Assembly (NCBI GenBank): GCA_018398765.1
Contig: JAHBMJ010004113.1
Location: 1 to 64,000, forward strand
Source of the DNA: Chromera velia
Taxonomy: Eukaryota > Sar > Chromeraceae
Length of the DNA stretch: 64,000 bases
Direction of reading: 5' to 3'
In this document: positions 1 through 11,628 of the stretch, piece by piece
Position numbering within the stretch: the first letter of the stretch is position 1
How the letters are laid out: every line of letters starts with the position of its first letter
The notes under the pieces: model-generated
Database searches by the model: none
The model's input: only the letters and a program-made list of their open reading frames with translations
Told to the model about the DNA's origin: nothing
Made by a program: the position numbers and the translations under genes

Positions 1-419
1 TGCTGCCCCGTAGAATTTTTCCCTAGCTAATCAACCAGCCTTTTGAGCACATTTGAGCAGATTTACACAGAAGTAACGATTTTAAATGCTCTAAAAAACT
101 TTAAATTGCTTTAAGTAACCTAGTTTTACTTTATAATGAAGCTAGAATATAGTAAATTTAAAAGTTATTTTGAATTCCACTAAGTCCCACTTTGGAGTCC
201 ACTCTGTTCCCGCACAGGTCTGGCCTGTGCCGAGAACGGTTTACATGAGGTTCTTTCTGAGTTCGATCGATCAATTGCGTAGATATAACATCTGACACAT
301 TAGCGAAAGTAATTCAATAGCTGGAAATCAAGTGATTTAATGGGGAGCAACCACACTGGACATTGATCCAGGATAAAGCGAATAACAATCTTTTTCCTTT
401 ATAAGTTCTGAAACAAAGA

Positions 420-905
420 GAGAGAGGTTGAGAGAAGAAAGAGAAATTGAGACCATGTAAGAAGAGAAAAAGCTCACTTCTCTTTATCTTTATACTTTTC
501 AGCATAGCCAGGAACGTTCTTTTTCCTGAGACGCATGGAGGAGAAGCAAAAACCCTCTCTCTTTTTATGGGTTGCTTCTTATTGTTCTGTCTAATTAAAG
601 AAAGGTGAAGTGGCAAGCCGCCACAAGAGGAGTGAGATGAAGTTGAGTCTCTTCTTTTCTTTGCTTGCAAACAGAGAAGCAAAAACGGATGCTTGGAGTT
701 AGAGAAGGAAAGATGAAATAGAAAGGGGAAGATGAAGAAGTAGAGACTGAAAGAGAAATATCTACTTCTCTTCTTTCTTTCATTTTTTTGATACAATCAA
801 GAACGTTCATTCATTTTTCCTGAGACGTATTGAGGCGATAAGAGACCTCTCTCTTCTGGTTAGGTGTCTTTTTTTCATTCTAATCATTTTAAAAGAGTGA
901 AGTAA
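420..905. repeat. Degenerate tandem duplication (about 290 bp unit)
   Basis: Two diverged copies, roughly 420-615 and 710-905. Both run from a purine-rich GAGA/GAAGAA stretch through a GAACGTTC...TTTTTCCTGAGACG block (near 511 and 801) to a CTCTCTCTT stretch and then GTGAAGT. The copies differ by many substitutions and small indels, so this is an old duplication. No convincing gene lies inside; the open frames here are low-complexity purine/pyrimidine shadows. Confidence 0.5.
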
Positions 906-2160
906 TTTGGTGCCGGTGAAGTGGGGAGCGTCTCCTTTGCAAAAAAATTTCTCAAAAAGTTCAGACAATGTTTGAATCTTCTTGTTTGGTTCTTTAAAGC
1001 CGTCCAGCATGATACTGATACATGCTGAAAGTGCAAACACATGTCGGAGGCTCGGAGCCTAGCGTGGAGCTTGGAGTCTGTTTGTTCGGGGTCTTCTACC
1101 AGTCGCTCCATTCATGGAAAAGTCATGGGATGACCAAGTCCCGAAGATCGTCATTATTTACCACTTCGAGTTCACTGGCTTCTGCTGGCTTCATATATAC
1201 GATCAAGACCACAAGTATGAGCCGTGAGGAGAGAATTCTGCGTAAGATCTATGAAGAAGCCCGTGAGCGTCATCGTCGCTTCATGCGAGCACAAAGACAT
1301 ATTCATGTATGTTTATTTGTTCTTGTTGGGAAAGGAGTGAGGCTGGGAAGAAAAATGCCTTACACAAAAGGAAATGATGATTGATTCAGAGAGCATCGAC
1401 TCCTCTCATTGACGGTACATCACATTCTTCTTTGCTGCCGCACTCGACTGTTCTAAGATAGATAAACAGCATCTCATCCGAAAGCAGCTTGAAAGAAAGA
1501 GAAGGAAAAGAAGGAAGAGAGCGTGTGGGTGAGGCCGTATGATGCTTTTGCGTCTTTTCTTATTCTTTGCTGGTATTCTTACCTGCTTATCCCAATCTGA
1601 CGAGGGTGTGAAAGGAGGTCTTTAGAGGGTAGCACTAGGATGAACATTATAAGTACCCCTAGTTTGGTGGGCTTTCTAACGAGTTAGGATGATAGTTTAG
1701 ACTTATGCTATATAAAAGTTATAAATATAGAACATACTGGAGATTTTATTTCTATGGTGGCAGGCCATTTATGCTTTCTAGTTCATGAGAAATTCTTGTT
1801 CAAAGGTAGTGTCACCACGATCTGGCGGGGCTTTTTATGGTGGGGATAGACTGTGACAAACCTTCACCTCCCGCCAGTACGCCTGCCCCACCACGTCCCG
1901 CCAGACACAGTCAATCCCCGCCAAGAAAAATGAACACTTACCTGAGGCTCTCAATGACCCACACCAAAGACAAGTTAAGCTCATCCCCCCGTGTCTGTTA
2001 CTTCTTCATGTTCCATGTCATTCCATTTCTTCAAACAGCGTGCCAATTCGGAGGCAGAAACACTAAGAGTAGAACCAGATCGATAGACTTCATGCAGCCA
2101 ATAAAAGACCGCATCAAGACGGACAAAATCTGTGCGCGTGATCACTGAATTCTGCTGATA
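906..2160. other. No supported gene; one weak exon-like stretch
   Basis: A plus-strand open stretch at 1022-1384 includes a charged helical segment (about 1217-1305; SREERILRKIYEEARERHRR) ending at a possible donor GTATGT. It is exon-like, but nothing joins to it and I do not recognise it. 1819-1926 is rich in GGCGGG/CCCGCC motifs that recur at 3540-3860. The rest shows nothing I can name. Confidence 0.3.
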
Positions 2161-3243
2161 TCAAATGTTTAACTCCACTTTCTTTTCGTCTTCTGTCTGA
2201 AGCTCTTCAATCTCGGGAATAGAACGATAAGTGAGAAAAGGGTCAAAAGTAGAGATAAACAACCACCAATTTTTGTTTTCTTGGGTGAACGTAATCCGGT
2301 CAAGACCACAAGATTCTGGCTTCTTTCTATCTTTCACAATGTCTAAAACTTGGTAGACATACGGTCTATACACCTCCTCTTTTTTTTTTTGTTTCGCCCC
2401 CTCCCCCCTCTCTGTCTCCTTTCTTCTTTTTCAACTGCCTTCAGCCACTGTCTACAGACGTAGCTGCCTATCTTCACTGAATAATCACCGGGCTCTACAA
2501 TTGTGTCTCTTATTTTCAGCCGACGAGTGATTCGCACGATGCGATCAGCTGAAACTTTCTCGTTCATCAAAAAAGAACAGCCACTCGACAGAAGCAGAAA
2601 CTCATAGAAAATTGTTGGATGACCTTTTATACGAAAAATACCCCCCCTTTTCTTCCCGATTGCCCGCAACAGACTATCTTCCGCCCCTATTGTTTCTGCT
2701 GCAGCGAGAGCACAACCAGCAGAAATGTTCTCATCGGTCTCTTCCCCTTCTCCCACTTCGTTTCCGTCTTCATCAAGAATCACATCTATTTTCACCTCCA
2801 TCTCTACCAAGCTGTCATACTCATCAGTCTCGTGAAACCCAATGGTGGAAGAAAGGGGAGGACACAAGGCAGAAGAGGAGGAGGAAGAAGAGTCGGATTA
2901 CCAATGGAGGCATAGCCTCTTCCTATTCCTCTTGCGCATTCTCTCTTGCTTCCTTCTCAAGCTCTTCTTCATAGCTCGAAAGATCAATGATTTTCGACCA
3001 GTCAAAAAGCTTAGAAGAAGCGGCAGTCACAACATTCCCCAGCTTTGTACAGCAACCAAGACACTCAAGCTCTTCGAAAGCCTTTCTGACCCTCGCCCTT
3101 ATATCTTGCATGATCATTTCGTCTGTATACTCCCCGCAAGCCTCCCCTTCTTCTCTAACAGAGGGGAGATCCGCCTGCAACTTTCTTCCTCTCCGACTAT
3201 TCTTGTATTAAATCGTTCCCGCCCTCTCATATTTATCTTTTAA
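2161..3243 (-). CDS. Hypothetical protein, split into three minus-strand frames (spliced or frameshifted)
   Basis: Three successive minus-strand open stretches have normal coding composition. 3180-2923 carries an EMIMQDIRARVRKAFEELE helix and an ECLGCC cysteine cluster. 2820-2400 is acidic and then basic (SADRIVRITRRLKIRDTIVE, then a QRGGRGRNKKKKRR tail). 2373-2161 carries NKNWWLFISTFDPFLTYRS. They lie in order but in different frames. The gap near 2910-2830 could be a short intron (GTAATCC donor), and the gap near 2400-2370 a frameshift or intron. I do not recognise the family, and the 5' end is not fixed. It may be a live spliced gene or a decayed one; the neighbouring decayed elements favour caution. 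Confidence 0.4.
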
Positions 3244-4620
3244 GATTGCATCAAACGGGTTTCTAATGCCCGTCCCCCATCTGGCGGCAGATAGTATTGT
3301 TGCCTCAGATGTCCTGATTCTTTTGAAGGATGCCGACGTGCTGATAGCCGTGGAGAATGGAACCATCAGAGCGGAAGGATACGAATACTATATAATATTA
3401 GATCATGGGTCCTTCGGTTACAAGGGATAGGTTTCTTGTGAAAGGAATCAAATTGAGGAAGTATTTTTCGTTTGAAGGAAAGTATACCAACCAGTAGGTA
3501 TGGGTAGAGAGGACAGTCACTGCATAAACAAACTGCAGGGAGGTGTGTTGGAGGTTGGCAAGAGATGGGAGGGGGCTGGCGGAGGGCTGACGGGTGGCTG
3601 GCGGGAGGCGAGCAGAGGAAAGGCAGACTGGAAGTCTGTCTTCTGGCGGGGGCTTGCTTTCAAATTGTTGGCGGGGGGGTCTGACCTTAGAGAGATGATC
3701 AGGCCCTACCAGGTCAAGCTGCCCGCCACCCCGCCAAATCATGGCGATATGACTTTGAACCAATTTTTTGAAGTGAAAATGTAACCCGCCATCAGTTCTG
3801 TTAGCTCCAATCAGCACTTTGGAATATAGAAAAAAAGATTGGTATATGAACAAAGTGCCCGCCATGTCTAGATTTTTTGTTAGAGAAGTATAAACTTAGG
3901 ATCGCCCCTATACAGTAACATAGTGCTACCCCCTAGACTACACCTAGTACTACACCCTTAGGGCTTACTACACTTTAAAGTGAGGTCTAGCCCCATCGTC
4001 TACACCTTCACCATACGGTCGGACTTGTCCATGACTTGTTTGCTACTATGAGAACTTCCCTGACCATAACCACTACACTGCGGCGGTTATAAGAAATTTC
4101 TATTTCCAAAAACCGAAACTGTCTCAGACTACCACTTCCTTCACTACAAGATTCCCTTCCACTTGTCTGCATATAGAGGCTTGTCCTCTGAGCAGAGGTC
4201 TGAAGCCATCAGATACCACTTCGATCTGAACGTGCGAGTTTACCAAAGTCCAGAAGGAAGAGAGGGTTTTACTGCGAAAGGCCTAGACCTACACCAAGAC
4301 CTACACCACCAATACTTTATACCTAGGTGGTTACATGCCTTAGAGCTGGATACGTCTTTTCTATTAAGAGTAGCAGGTACCTACTTGGATAAGGTCTATA
4401 TGAACTACTAGTTGGTTATACCTGGTATGTGGATAGATGAAGGCATTGTTGACACCACCGTGACGGTGACCAATGGTAAAAACAAGGTCTGACAACCCCG
4501 TTCTCAACTTAGCGGACATGGACAAGGTACAGGCCGAGATCAACAACAACAAGAAGAAGAACAAGGGCAACAACACCAAGAACAAGAAAAACAAGGAGAA
4601 ACAGAAGGATGAGATTAACA
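3244..4620. other. Intergenic; GGCGGG-rich segment and decayed retroelement leader
   Basis: 3540-3860 contains many GGCGGG/CCCGCC motifs like those at 1819-1926, with no gene. 3890-4030 repeats CTAC/CTAG-type words. From about 4163 to 4600 a plus-strand open stretch and AAGAACAACAAGAAG-rich sequence lie just upstream of the gag fragment. They may be decayed 5' parts of that element, but I could not align them to anything. Confidence 0.3.
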
Positions 4621-4670
4621 GACCTTCTATCTTGAAGTTGTGAATATGATGAGCCCTGTGTATGTGTTAC
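4621..4670 (+). repeat. 50-bp leader repeat, copy 1 (contains gag start codon)
   Basis: Matches 6770-6819 at about 45 of 50 positions. Both copies end in GTGTATGTGT(T/C)AC, and the ATG inside this tail is the start codon of the gag frames at 4662 and 6811. This marks the two gag fragments as one element family. Confidence 0.7.
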
Positions 4671-5894
4671 AGGAAGACCCTGGGTACCCTGAAGTACACA
4701 AGAGCTGAGGAGCTGCAGAAATATACTAACACATTCATCGCAGAGCTCCTGAGCATCAAGGATATGGGTATGACGGACAAGATCTACCACTATATCGAAG
4801 GCCTCCTAAGCAAAATTGCAGAAGACGTACGAAGATCCTATCCGGCCACTCTGAAGAAGGCAGTAGAAGTCGCGCATGACGCCACATCCAACTTGGGTGC
4901 GAGCATCATTGTCCCCTGTGTATCCCTCCCTACCGCCGTAGCAGCATCTGTACCAACACAACCATTAGCAATCAGACCATCAGTCTACACAGATCCTACG
5001 GGCCCTGCCCCTATGGACATCGGGGCTGTGGATTCCCAACCGCAGTGGAGGAGACCGAGATGCAGATCCCAGGATGACACACCGCAACAAGGGGGACATA
5101 GGGGAAATAAGAATCTCCCTCCGCTCACTCAGAGAGAGAGAGACGTCCTGATAGAATTTGATGGGTGTTTTAACTGCCGCACACTTCATGCCGGTCATAC
5201 CGCCGCAAACTGCCCCGACAGAAGAGAAGTGCAGAAGGGACAGAGAATGCGAGGTGGTCCAAACTTCCTTAAGTTGGGAATCACTGATTCATACGAGGAA
5301 GGATCAGAGACAGGAGGAAACAGAGGGGGAGTCGGCAGCCGAGAACCTCCCTCATCAGTCTGCACCACAGGGGAACGATGGGACGACAAATGGGTAGTCC
5401 GTCTAAAAACCTCTTACCTGCTGCATCACATGGAAGAGGGGGAAGAGGATGGATCTCCCCAAGAAGACCAAGACAGTCTCCCACCCCTGAAGGGTTCAAA
5501 CGATGAAGATCCCTTAAATAAGTTTCTGGAAACGCCTCCCCATCTGAAGCATCTCATGCCACAGACTGCCCTAAAGAGAGGAATGCCAGCAAAGTTTCTG
5601 GGAGGAAAAGGATGGATAGATGAGGAGATTGAGGAGCTCAAACGTAATTTTGAAACGAAACGGGCAGAGACGGAAGAGGAAGAGAAGTTGGGGGAGAAGC
5701 TCTCTGTCTTCGGGCAGGAAGTTTCACCTCCAGAGGAGCAGCAAGAGGGAAAGAAACCTCGCTGCTGGCAAGTGATGGGCCTCACTCACCGAGAGTGGCA
5801 ACAGCGGGTCTGGGTCAACAAGCAGCCAACCTATTCAAGAAAGGAAAGCTGGATCAAGTGTTCGAATAGAGAGGAGAGGGAGGAGCGAGTTTGA
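4662..5894 (+). pseudogene. Retroelement gag fragment: capsid C-terminal part plus zinc knuckle
   Basis: A 410-residue open frame. Residues about 5-75 read like the retrotransposon gag (capsid) domain: LGTLKYTRAEELQKYTNTF, then MTDKIYHYIEGLL, then a RRSYPATLKKAVEVA helix. A nucleocapsid-type knuckle follows near residue 168 (CFNCRTLHAGHTAANC), which is C-x2-C-x6-H-x4-C rather than the usual C-x2-C-x4-H-x4-C. After that the protein is acidic and low complexity. The frame starts at the ATG of the leader repeat and after three residues jumps straight into mid-capsid sequence, so the N-terminal half of gag appears deleted. No protease or polymerase follows. The C-terminal half may be read past the original gag end. 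Confidence 0.6.
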
Positions 5895-6769
5895 AGGGAC
5901 GTGATCTATTGTGAACTGGTTGAGCAACCTAGTCGTGGAGTCATTATGGCTTGACATACGATTTGGTTGCAGGCCGATATATTATGAGAATGTGAACCCG
6001 GGTTGTCTGAGTTGGAGGGGTTGAGGTGAAGGAATTGGAGACAATTGGGGGTCGGTGACGAGCACACATCACCTTAATGAGAAAAGAGGATTGCTGCAGC
6101 TTGGGGTTGTGAAAATGTGTTTGCTTTGCGCACGCGAAAAGAAAGAAACAGATTCGTGAGGACGCGTCTGCTTGTATGGGGTGTAGCTGTTTATGTGCAA
6201 ATGTCTATCTCTCTCTCCATCTGTCAATGCAAGGGAATTTTTTCACTTCTATGCAGAGACCACATAACTGAATGAACGTTGATGGGTGTGAAGACTCATT
6301 CACAGTGTGACTTCATATCTGTCTAAATGTTTGTGTGGATACAAATAAGGAGAAATAGAAGTGAATGGAGAGTTGAAGCAGAAGAGTCTCGAATGGAAAG
6401 AAAAGAAATGACCGAAGCTGTTAACCTTTAGAAAGAATTGTGAGGTCCCTGGATCGAGTCCCAACGATCGAACGATCAATGAGGTAACGTTTTGGTCAGA
6501 TCGATCGAGGACGATCGATTTGAAGGGAGGGCATGTGTGATATAAGTATAGATTGTGTATGAGACTGCGCGGTGCGAGCGTAAGCAAGCACCTTGCATGA
6601 TCCCTGCATACTTTCTGGGACCGTGTCAGAAAAGAGCGCGCGTCTCAGCCAGAGCAACTGGAATTAGACTAGGAATTAGATGTCGCGTCTGAATTGCAGC
6701 AAAGTCAGTCTGACAGCGCAGGTACTAACTGATTGAACGATGGAACGATAACGTATGTCTAGATTGATA
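5895..6769. other. Non-coding sequence between two gag fragments; possible decayed LTR/5' UTR
   Basis: No supported gene. 6440-6540 contains several GATCGATC words. The stretch before 6770 sits where the leader or LTR of the second gag fragment should be, but no matching 3' LTR was found in the window, so its boundaries are unknown. Confidence 0.3.
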
Positions 6770-6819
6770 GACCTTCCATCCTGATGTTGTGAGTATGATG
6801 AGCCCTGTGTATGTGTCAC
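6770..6819 (+). repeat. 50-bp leader repeat, copy 2
   Basis: Second copy of the leader at 4621-4670, with five substitutions, containing the start codon (6811) of the second gag fragment. Confidence 0.7.
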
Positions 6820-7674
6820 AACGAGAGTCAAGGAAGCGAACATGGATCCAACGGAGCGGAAGCGAAAAATCCTTCCAATTCTGAGGGAGCTCATACAGAT
6901 CAGAATGCCAAGCATATCATATACGCCGCCCTTGCCGATGGGACGCAGGTTCCCATAGAGGTTCCCAAGATCGACTTCGATGCCTTCATGAAGTTCCAAG
7001 AGGACAACCGACACCACGCATAGTCTGGAACTGCTGCGACTCATTCCTCCCTCCCTCTCTCCTCCCTCCCTCCTGCTGCATTCCTTCCCTCACTCCTTTA
7101 TGCAGCCGGTACGTCAGGCAACCCACAGCCGACTGCACTCAACTACTCTTACATGCCACAGCATGGTCACTATCTCTATATGCCGTAGCCCGGTCCCATC
7201 TACGTCGCTCAGGCACCTGGCTCTACCGTTGCCTCTCACAACCCCAACATCCACAGCGCCAACTATGTCCCACATAACGGTAATGTTACCGCCGCCTAAG
7301 CCGCCTCAAGAGGCGCAGCCCCCACCAACATCAATGCTGCTGGCAGTTCTGGCGAAGCCGCGCACATCTGCCAAAGAGGAGCTGAGAGCAACACCGCCAC
7401 TGCTGGCGAAGCAAACCAGAATGACAGAAGCGCCATCACCCTCACTGCGGGCGAAGCAATCCACAACGGCACAGGTAACAACCCCAACAGCAACCACCCC
7501 CATGCTAGCGAAGAGAACCTCATCGGCAGAGAGAACTATGCCCCCACTGCTTGTGTACTCCCACACACCGCTCAGGAGAGCGCTCTCATGACTCAAGGAG
7601 GAGTCATCCAGATTCCCTCTACTCCTGGGGGAGACAGAAGAAAGTGGGATGGGAGAGAGATGATGCATGCATGA
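6811..7674 (+). pseudogene. Retroelement gag N-terminal fragment with three in-frame stops
   Basis: Frame +1 from 6811 reads through 288 codons to a TGA at 7672, interrupted at 7021 (TAG), 7186 (TAG) and 7297 (TAA). The product is Q/N/G/A-rich, as many gag N-termini are (KHIIYAALADGTQVPIEVPK, then FMKFQEDN, then YMPQHGHYLYMP-stop-PGPIYV). All three stops can be explained by CAG/CAA (Gln) becoming TAG/TAA, i.e. C to T. A different frame (7100-7591) is also open, but its P/T/L-rich product looks like a shadow. The fragment shares its leader and start codon with the gag piece at 4662 and carries the part missing there. Confidence 0.55.
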
Positions 7675-9880
7675 TATGAGTAGCATGACTGTGCAAAGAA
7701 TGAATAAAGGACACACAAACCCGCGTGCAAGACCCGATCTATTTGTCACGAGATCAATGAATGGAATGAGAGAGGAAGGTACTGAAAAGGAAAGAGAAAG
7801 GAAGAAAAGAGCACCGCAAAATAGAGGAAGGAGAGAATGAATGTGCACGTTCATTTTTGACTTACCTGGTTAGTGAAATCCAGAGTGCACGAAAGGGTCC
7901 GAGCTGTAAAGCACTGTCAAAGCGACCCGACTTCATCAGCTGCAAAGTAGGCAAACAAGCAAAGGAAAAAAAAAAAAAGGAAACAAAAAAGAAGAAGAAA
8001 GAAGAAGGAAACAGAATGAAAAGGGAAGAAACACATACACACACATATACACACATACACACACACATACATACACACACACACACACGCGCGCGCGCGC
8101 GCGTGCGCGAATACACATATTCATGCACACTCACACAAGACAGCAAACTAGAACGAACCTGCGAAGAGCAATACCAGACGCAGCATTTATTTATATCAGC
8201 GCATTCACTTTCAGTCACGGCAAGCATCTGATGATTTTTTTTTAGTGCAGCAATCTTTTTATTTTTTCAGTACTAAAAATGCTCTAAGTCGCCATGCATG
8301 CAGGAATTGAATCCCTTTCTTTTCTAGTAACCGTGACAAAATAGACAGACAGGCGGGGAGGGAGGTGGATAGAAGAAAGAGGGAAAGGGCAGGGGTAGAT
8401 AGACAGAGGAGAGGGCGGATAGAAGAAACTTTAAGAGGGAAAGGGAGGGTAGCCAGACAGACAGAGGGAAGGGTGGATAAAAGAAAGAGGAAAAGGGGGG
8501 AAAGAAATGATACGAGATAAGAGATCGCCGAAAGAGTACGGAAAAGATCAATAAAACCCACCATGCGGAGCACAGCTCGCGGACAGTCGTCCAGATCTTA
8601 GAAAAGCAAGAAAACGATCTGCGTAAATCTGCATAGATGCATGTTATTGAATGGAATAATGCACAAATGCACGCAATGCATGAAAAGTTTAGAGCAGAAG
8701 GGATGGGGGGCGGATACAAAAAAGAGGGAAAAAGGAGGAGTAGATAGGAAACGGGATGGGCAGAGAGAAGAAAGAGGGAAAAGGGTGGGGTAGAATAGAT
8801 AGATAGGCCGGGAAGGGCAGACAGAAGAAAGAGGGACGGGAAATGGAGTAGATAGGCACGGCAGATAGGCAGGTGCAGACATACGTAGACAACAAAATCG
8901 AGCCACAAAAGAAAGCTATAAGGACATCGGAAAATGGGAGACGGAAGTGGATCAGTGGTGAAAAGAAAAGTTAAAGAAAAGGTCGAAGAATAAACGAGAA
9001 GGCAAACCCAAGCCACATGAGCAATTTTCCCGGACAAAGGACTGACCAGAATTAGCAAGACCCAACAAAAGGAAGTAAAACAAGCAGAGAGAAGTACCAC
9101 CTGCAGACAGTAAACACAGAGACAGAAAGAATGAAGGGATGACTTTGACCGTAGCCGCCTGTCCAACCCTGATGGTTGGCCGAAGCGAAACGTAGAGACG
9201 TGGACCTAAGGCCCAAAGGACATAGCCAGACGCCCAAGGGGGTGCTTGTAGGCATAGTACCGGGTCCGTCTTGGAAGGTAGAAGGTTACATCGGATTCAT
9301 TATCAGCAGTGGAACGCAAGTCCGCGCCTTTAAAAAGAAAATACACGATAGGCAGACTGACTGGAGACAAAGAAATTGAAACGAGAGAAAATGAAATCAT
9401 CTGCATCATACCTGAGCAAGAGAGACAGTTTATAGAAAGTATAAGTAAGGGCATATGTAAAGACAGCAGGTGAGTGCAAGAAACGAAAAAAATGACGAGC
9501 ACATACATGAAAAGAACCATCAGAGCGCTGAAGGAAGGGTTTAGAACATCAGAAGCGGACAAAGGGAAAGGTTTTCGGTTAAGCTGTCCATGGTTTAAAA
9601 GAGAGGTGAACGCCTCTATTTCACTTAGACTCACTCTCTTGAAAGCAAGGCTGACTTACTGACTTGAGGTTAGAGACGGCATCATGCAGCACCAGGAGAC
9701 GGCAGAGCAGACGTGTCTGACATGGACAAAAACGAAAAGAACGACGACATCATGGACAAGTGACATGACTTCGAGGCTCTAGATTCTGTCTCTGTAGTTT
9801 TATTTTCCAGGTCGTGGACTTTGGAAGATTCTTTCTTGGGTAAGGAAGAATCCCGCCAAGGAAGGGGCATATATAATATC
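7675..9880. other. Repeat-rich intergenic region
   Basis: Contains a CA/GC microsatellite (about 8033-8104) and an imperfect minisatellite (8345-8880). 8881-9880 shows no gene I can support. Pyrimidine-rich minus-strand open frames here are translations of simple repeats. Confidence 0.4.
8345..8880. repeat. Imperfect minisatellite, GATAGAAGAAAGAGGGAAA-type units
   Basis: Units of about 45-60 bp built on GGCGGATAGAAGAAAGAGG, then AAAAGG, then TAGATAGACAG. They occur in two blocks, about 8345-8500 and 8690-8880, separated by about 180 bp of unrelated sequence. On the complement this gives the pyrimidine-rich false open frames. Confidence 0.55.
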
Positions 9881-10300
9881 CTACTAGGGCATGCCAGGAG
9901 CCGCGGGAGGTGGCGGGCCTCACCAGACTATATGGATCGATGAGCCGCGGGCGCCGGGGGCCGCCCGCGGGCAAAGCTAGGGCCGCGCGCCAAATAGGCC
10001 GTGCAGGACCTAGGGCCCCAAACCAAATCAATATACCCAGGCATGCCGCCAAAAAGCAATGCAGCGGGCCTAATTTATGTGGTGCCACTGATTTATATGG
10101 TGGCGATAGAATACATGCACGTCCCCAACCGGATCTACATTTGGGAGACGCGGCATCTCTTCCTATATGCCGTCCTGTCCAGAATCAGGGAAGAAACAGA
10201 GGAGATTCCAATTCTTATGGTCAAACACAAGACTGGAAAGCAGACGGGGCAGTTTCCAACGTCTCGAGCACGAGCCATGCCTGATGGGATTGAGTGAAAG
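9881..10300. other. GC-rich island with a short open frame
   Basis: 9890-10040 is much more GC-rich than its surroundings (CCGCGGGCGCCGGGGGCCGC-like). A plus-strand frame at about 10040-10297 encodes a short hydrophobic then charged peptide (LIYVVPLIYMVAIEYMHVPN). It is not recognised and may be chance. Confidence 0.25.
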
Positions 10301-11076
10301 CTAGCCGATAGGTTGAGATTGAGTTAAGTGGAGTCGTGTTGAGTCGGTAGTCGTACTTAGACAATTCAAACCTTAAGCCTGTCTTTAAGTAAGCTTTCTG
10401 GCAAGTCCTCTAGCTTCTGTTCTCAGCCTAGCTTTGTCTTAAGCCATCTCTGTGCAGCGCCCAGTAGCACAGAACAGTAGAACATATTCAGTGGCGCAGC
10501 AAGGTCTATTTTTCTATTTAAAAAAATATTTTATCATTTAAAAACTTATTTTAACAACTTGAAGCATTTTTATTTTAAATATTTGGAACTTTGGTCTTTA
10601 TATATCTTTATGACCTTCTTCTCTGCCTTTGTCAAAGTTGAAAAAACTTCTATCAAACTACTGAGTACCTAGTCTAGTACCTACATTAAATACATGTCAG
10701 AATAGAATAGTAATCTCTATTTTTTTAAACATGTATACTATGCATTATACACTAAATTCATAATCCAAATTCTTTCTCGATTAAAAAAAAATTATATACC
10801 AATATCTAAATACCGTTAATTAAGTTCATAAATTAATAAGAATTGAAAGATTTACATCAGATGCAATCTAAGCCTGAAATACAATGTATTTAGTAATAAA
10901 AACTAGAATAAAAAACAAAATCACCCCTATAGAATCACCCTTATTTTTATTTCTAGTTTTATTTATATCATGTCTACATATCAAACAAAAACAAATTATA
11001 AACATTTTATGAAGAAAACATAACTAAAAAAGTAGAATAAACATCAGTTTTGACCGTTTTATAGCGCGCAGCGGCT
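10301..11076. other. AT-rich non-coding stretch
   Basis: Low-GC DNA with many homopolymer A/T runs. No open frame, RNA gene or repeat that I can support. Confidence 0.5.
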
Positions 11077-11122
11077 ATGAACATGTTTCAGAAAGGTAAG
11101 AGAGAGCTTCTATACAAACATA

Positions 11123-11581
11123 TCACAACTCTTCATGCGGTTTCAAATGTCTCTTTTCAAATGTTTGGCTCGGTCTTCCTGCAAGCTCCCCTGCGGTCGT
11201 CTGATGATAATGATGCCTTCGGTCGCTGCTTATATGTTCCACTTCTACATGATGATCCTGCGTGCTCACTTCAAGTTCCGCCTGTATGTCTGGTCGTTTC
11301 ATTGCATCGCCCGTCCACTCCGTCTTGTTCAGCAGCTCCTCAAGACACCCCGCCTCTTCTTTCATCTGAATCCACTTCTGGAGCGAGTCAGAAGCTTCTC
11401 CTTTCACTTCTTTCTGCAGCCCCTCCCTGTCATTTCCTTCTGGCCACTCGACCAATCCCGTGAAGACCCCCGAGTCATCTGTCATGGCCTCTCTCAAGGC
11501 CGACGTGAAGGCGCCGAATTTCGACTCAGGGAGGCCGGAGCTCTCGAACGCACGAAACCAATTCGTCGCTGCACGAGCCAA
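11123..11581 (-). CDS. Possible terminal exon, hypothetical acidic protein
   Basis: A 152-residue minus-strand open stretch of normal composition (NWFRAFESSGLPESKFGAF, later LLNKTEWTGDAMKRPDIQ), ending in a TGA at 11123. It is more complex than the surrounding repeat-driven frames, so probably coding. It lies downstream, on the same strand, of the reverse-transcriptase-like exon at 12.2-13.3 kb and could be its 3' end, with the repeat-filled 11.6-12.2 kb between them as an intron. No phase-consistent junction was proven. Confidence 0.35.
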   Translation of the reverse strand: MARAATNWFRAFESSGLPESKFGAFTSALREAMTDDSGVFTGLVEWPEGNDREGLQKEVKGEASDSLQKWIQMKEEAGCLEELLNKTEWTGDAMKRPDIQAELEVSTQDHHVEVEHISSDRRHHYHQTTAGELAGRPSQTFEKRHLKPHEEL

Positions 11582-11628
11582 CGGTCAGTCAGTCAACCAG
11601 GCAGTGAGTCAGAGAGACAGACTGTATG

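Noticed and set aside
6811-7674. Reassigned genetic code (TAR = Gln, or TGA = Trp)
   Set aside because: Host genes in the window end in TAA, TAG and TGA; stops inside frames occur mainly in decayed transposons.
7862-8231. Open frames on both strands at 7.86-8.23 kb
   Set aside because: Driven by an A-rich tract and the CA/GC microsatellite.
8324-9166. 280-residue minus-strand F/L/S/P-rich open frame resembling a membrane protein
   Set aside because: It is the complement of the purine minisatellite; hydrophobicity comes from the repeat.
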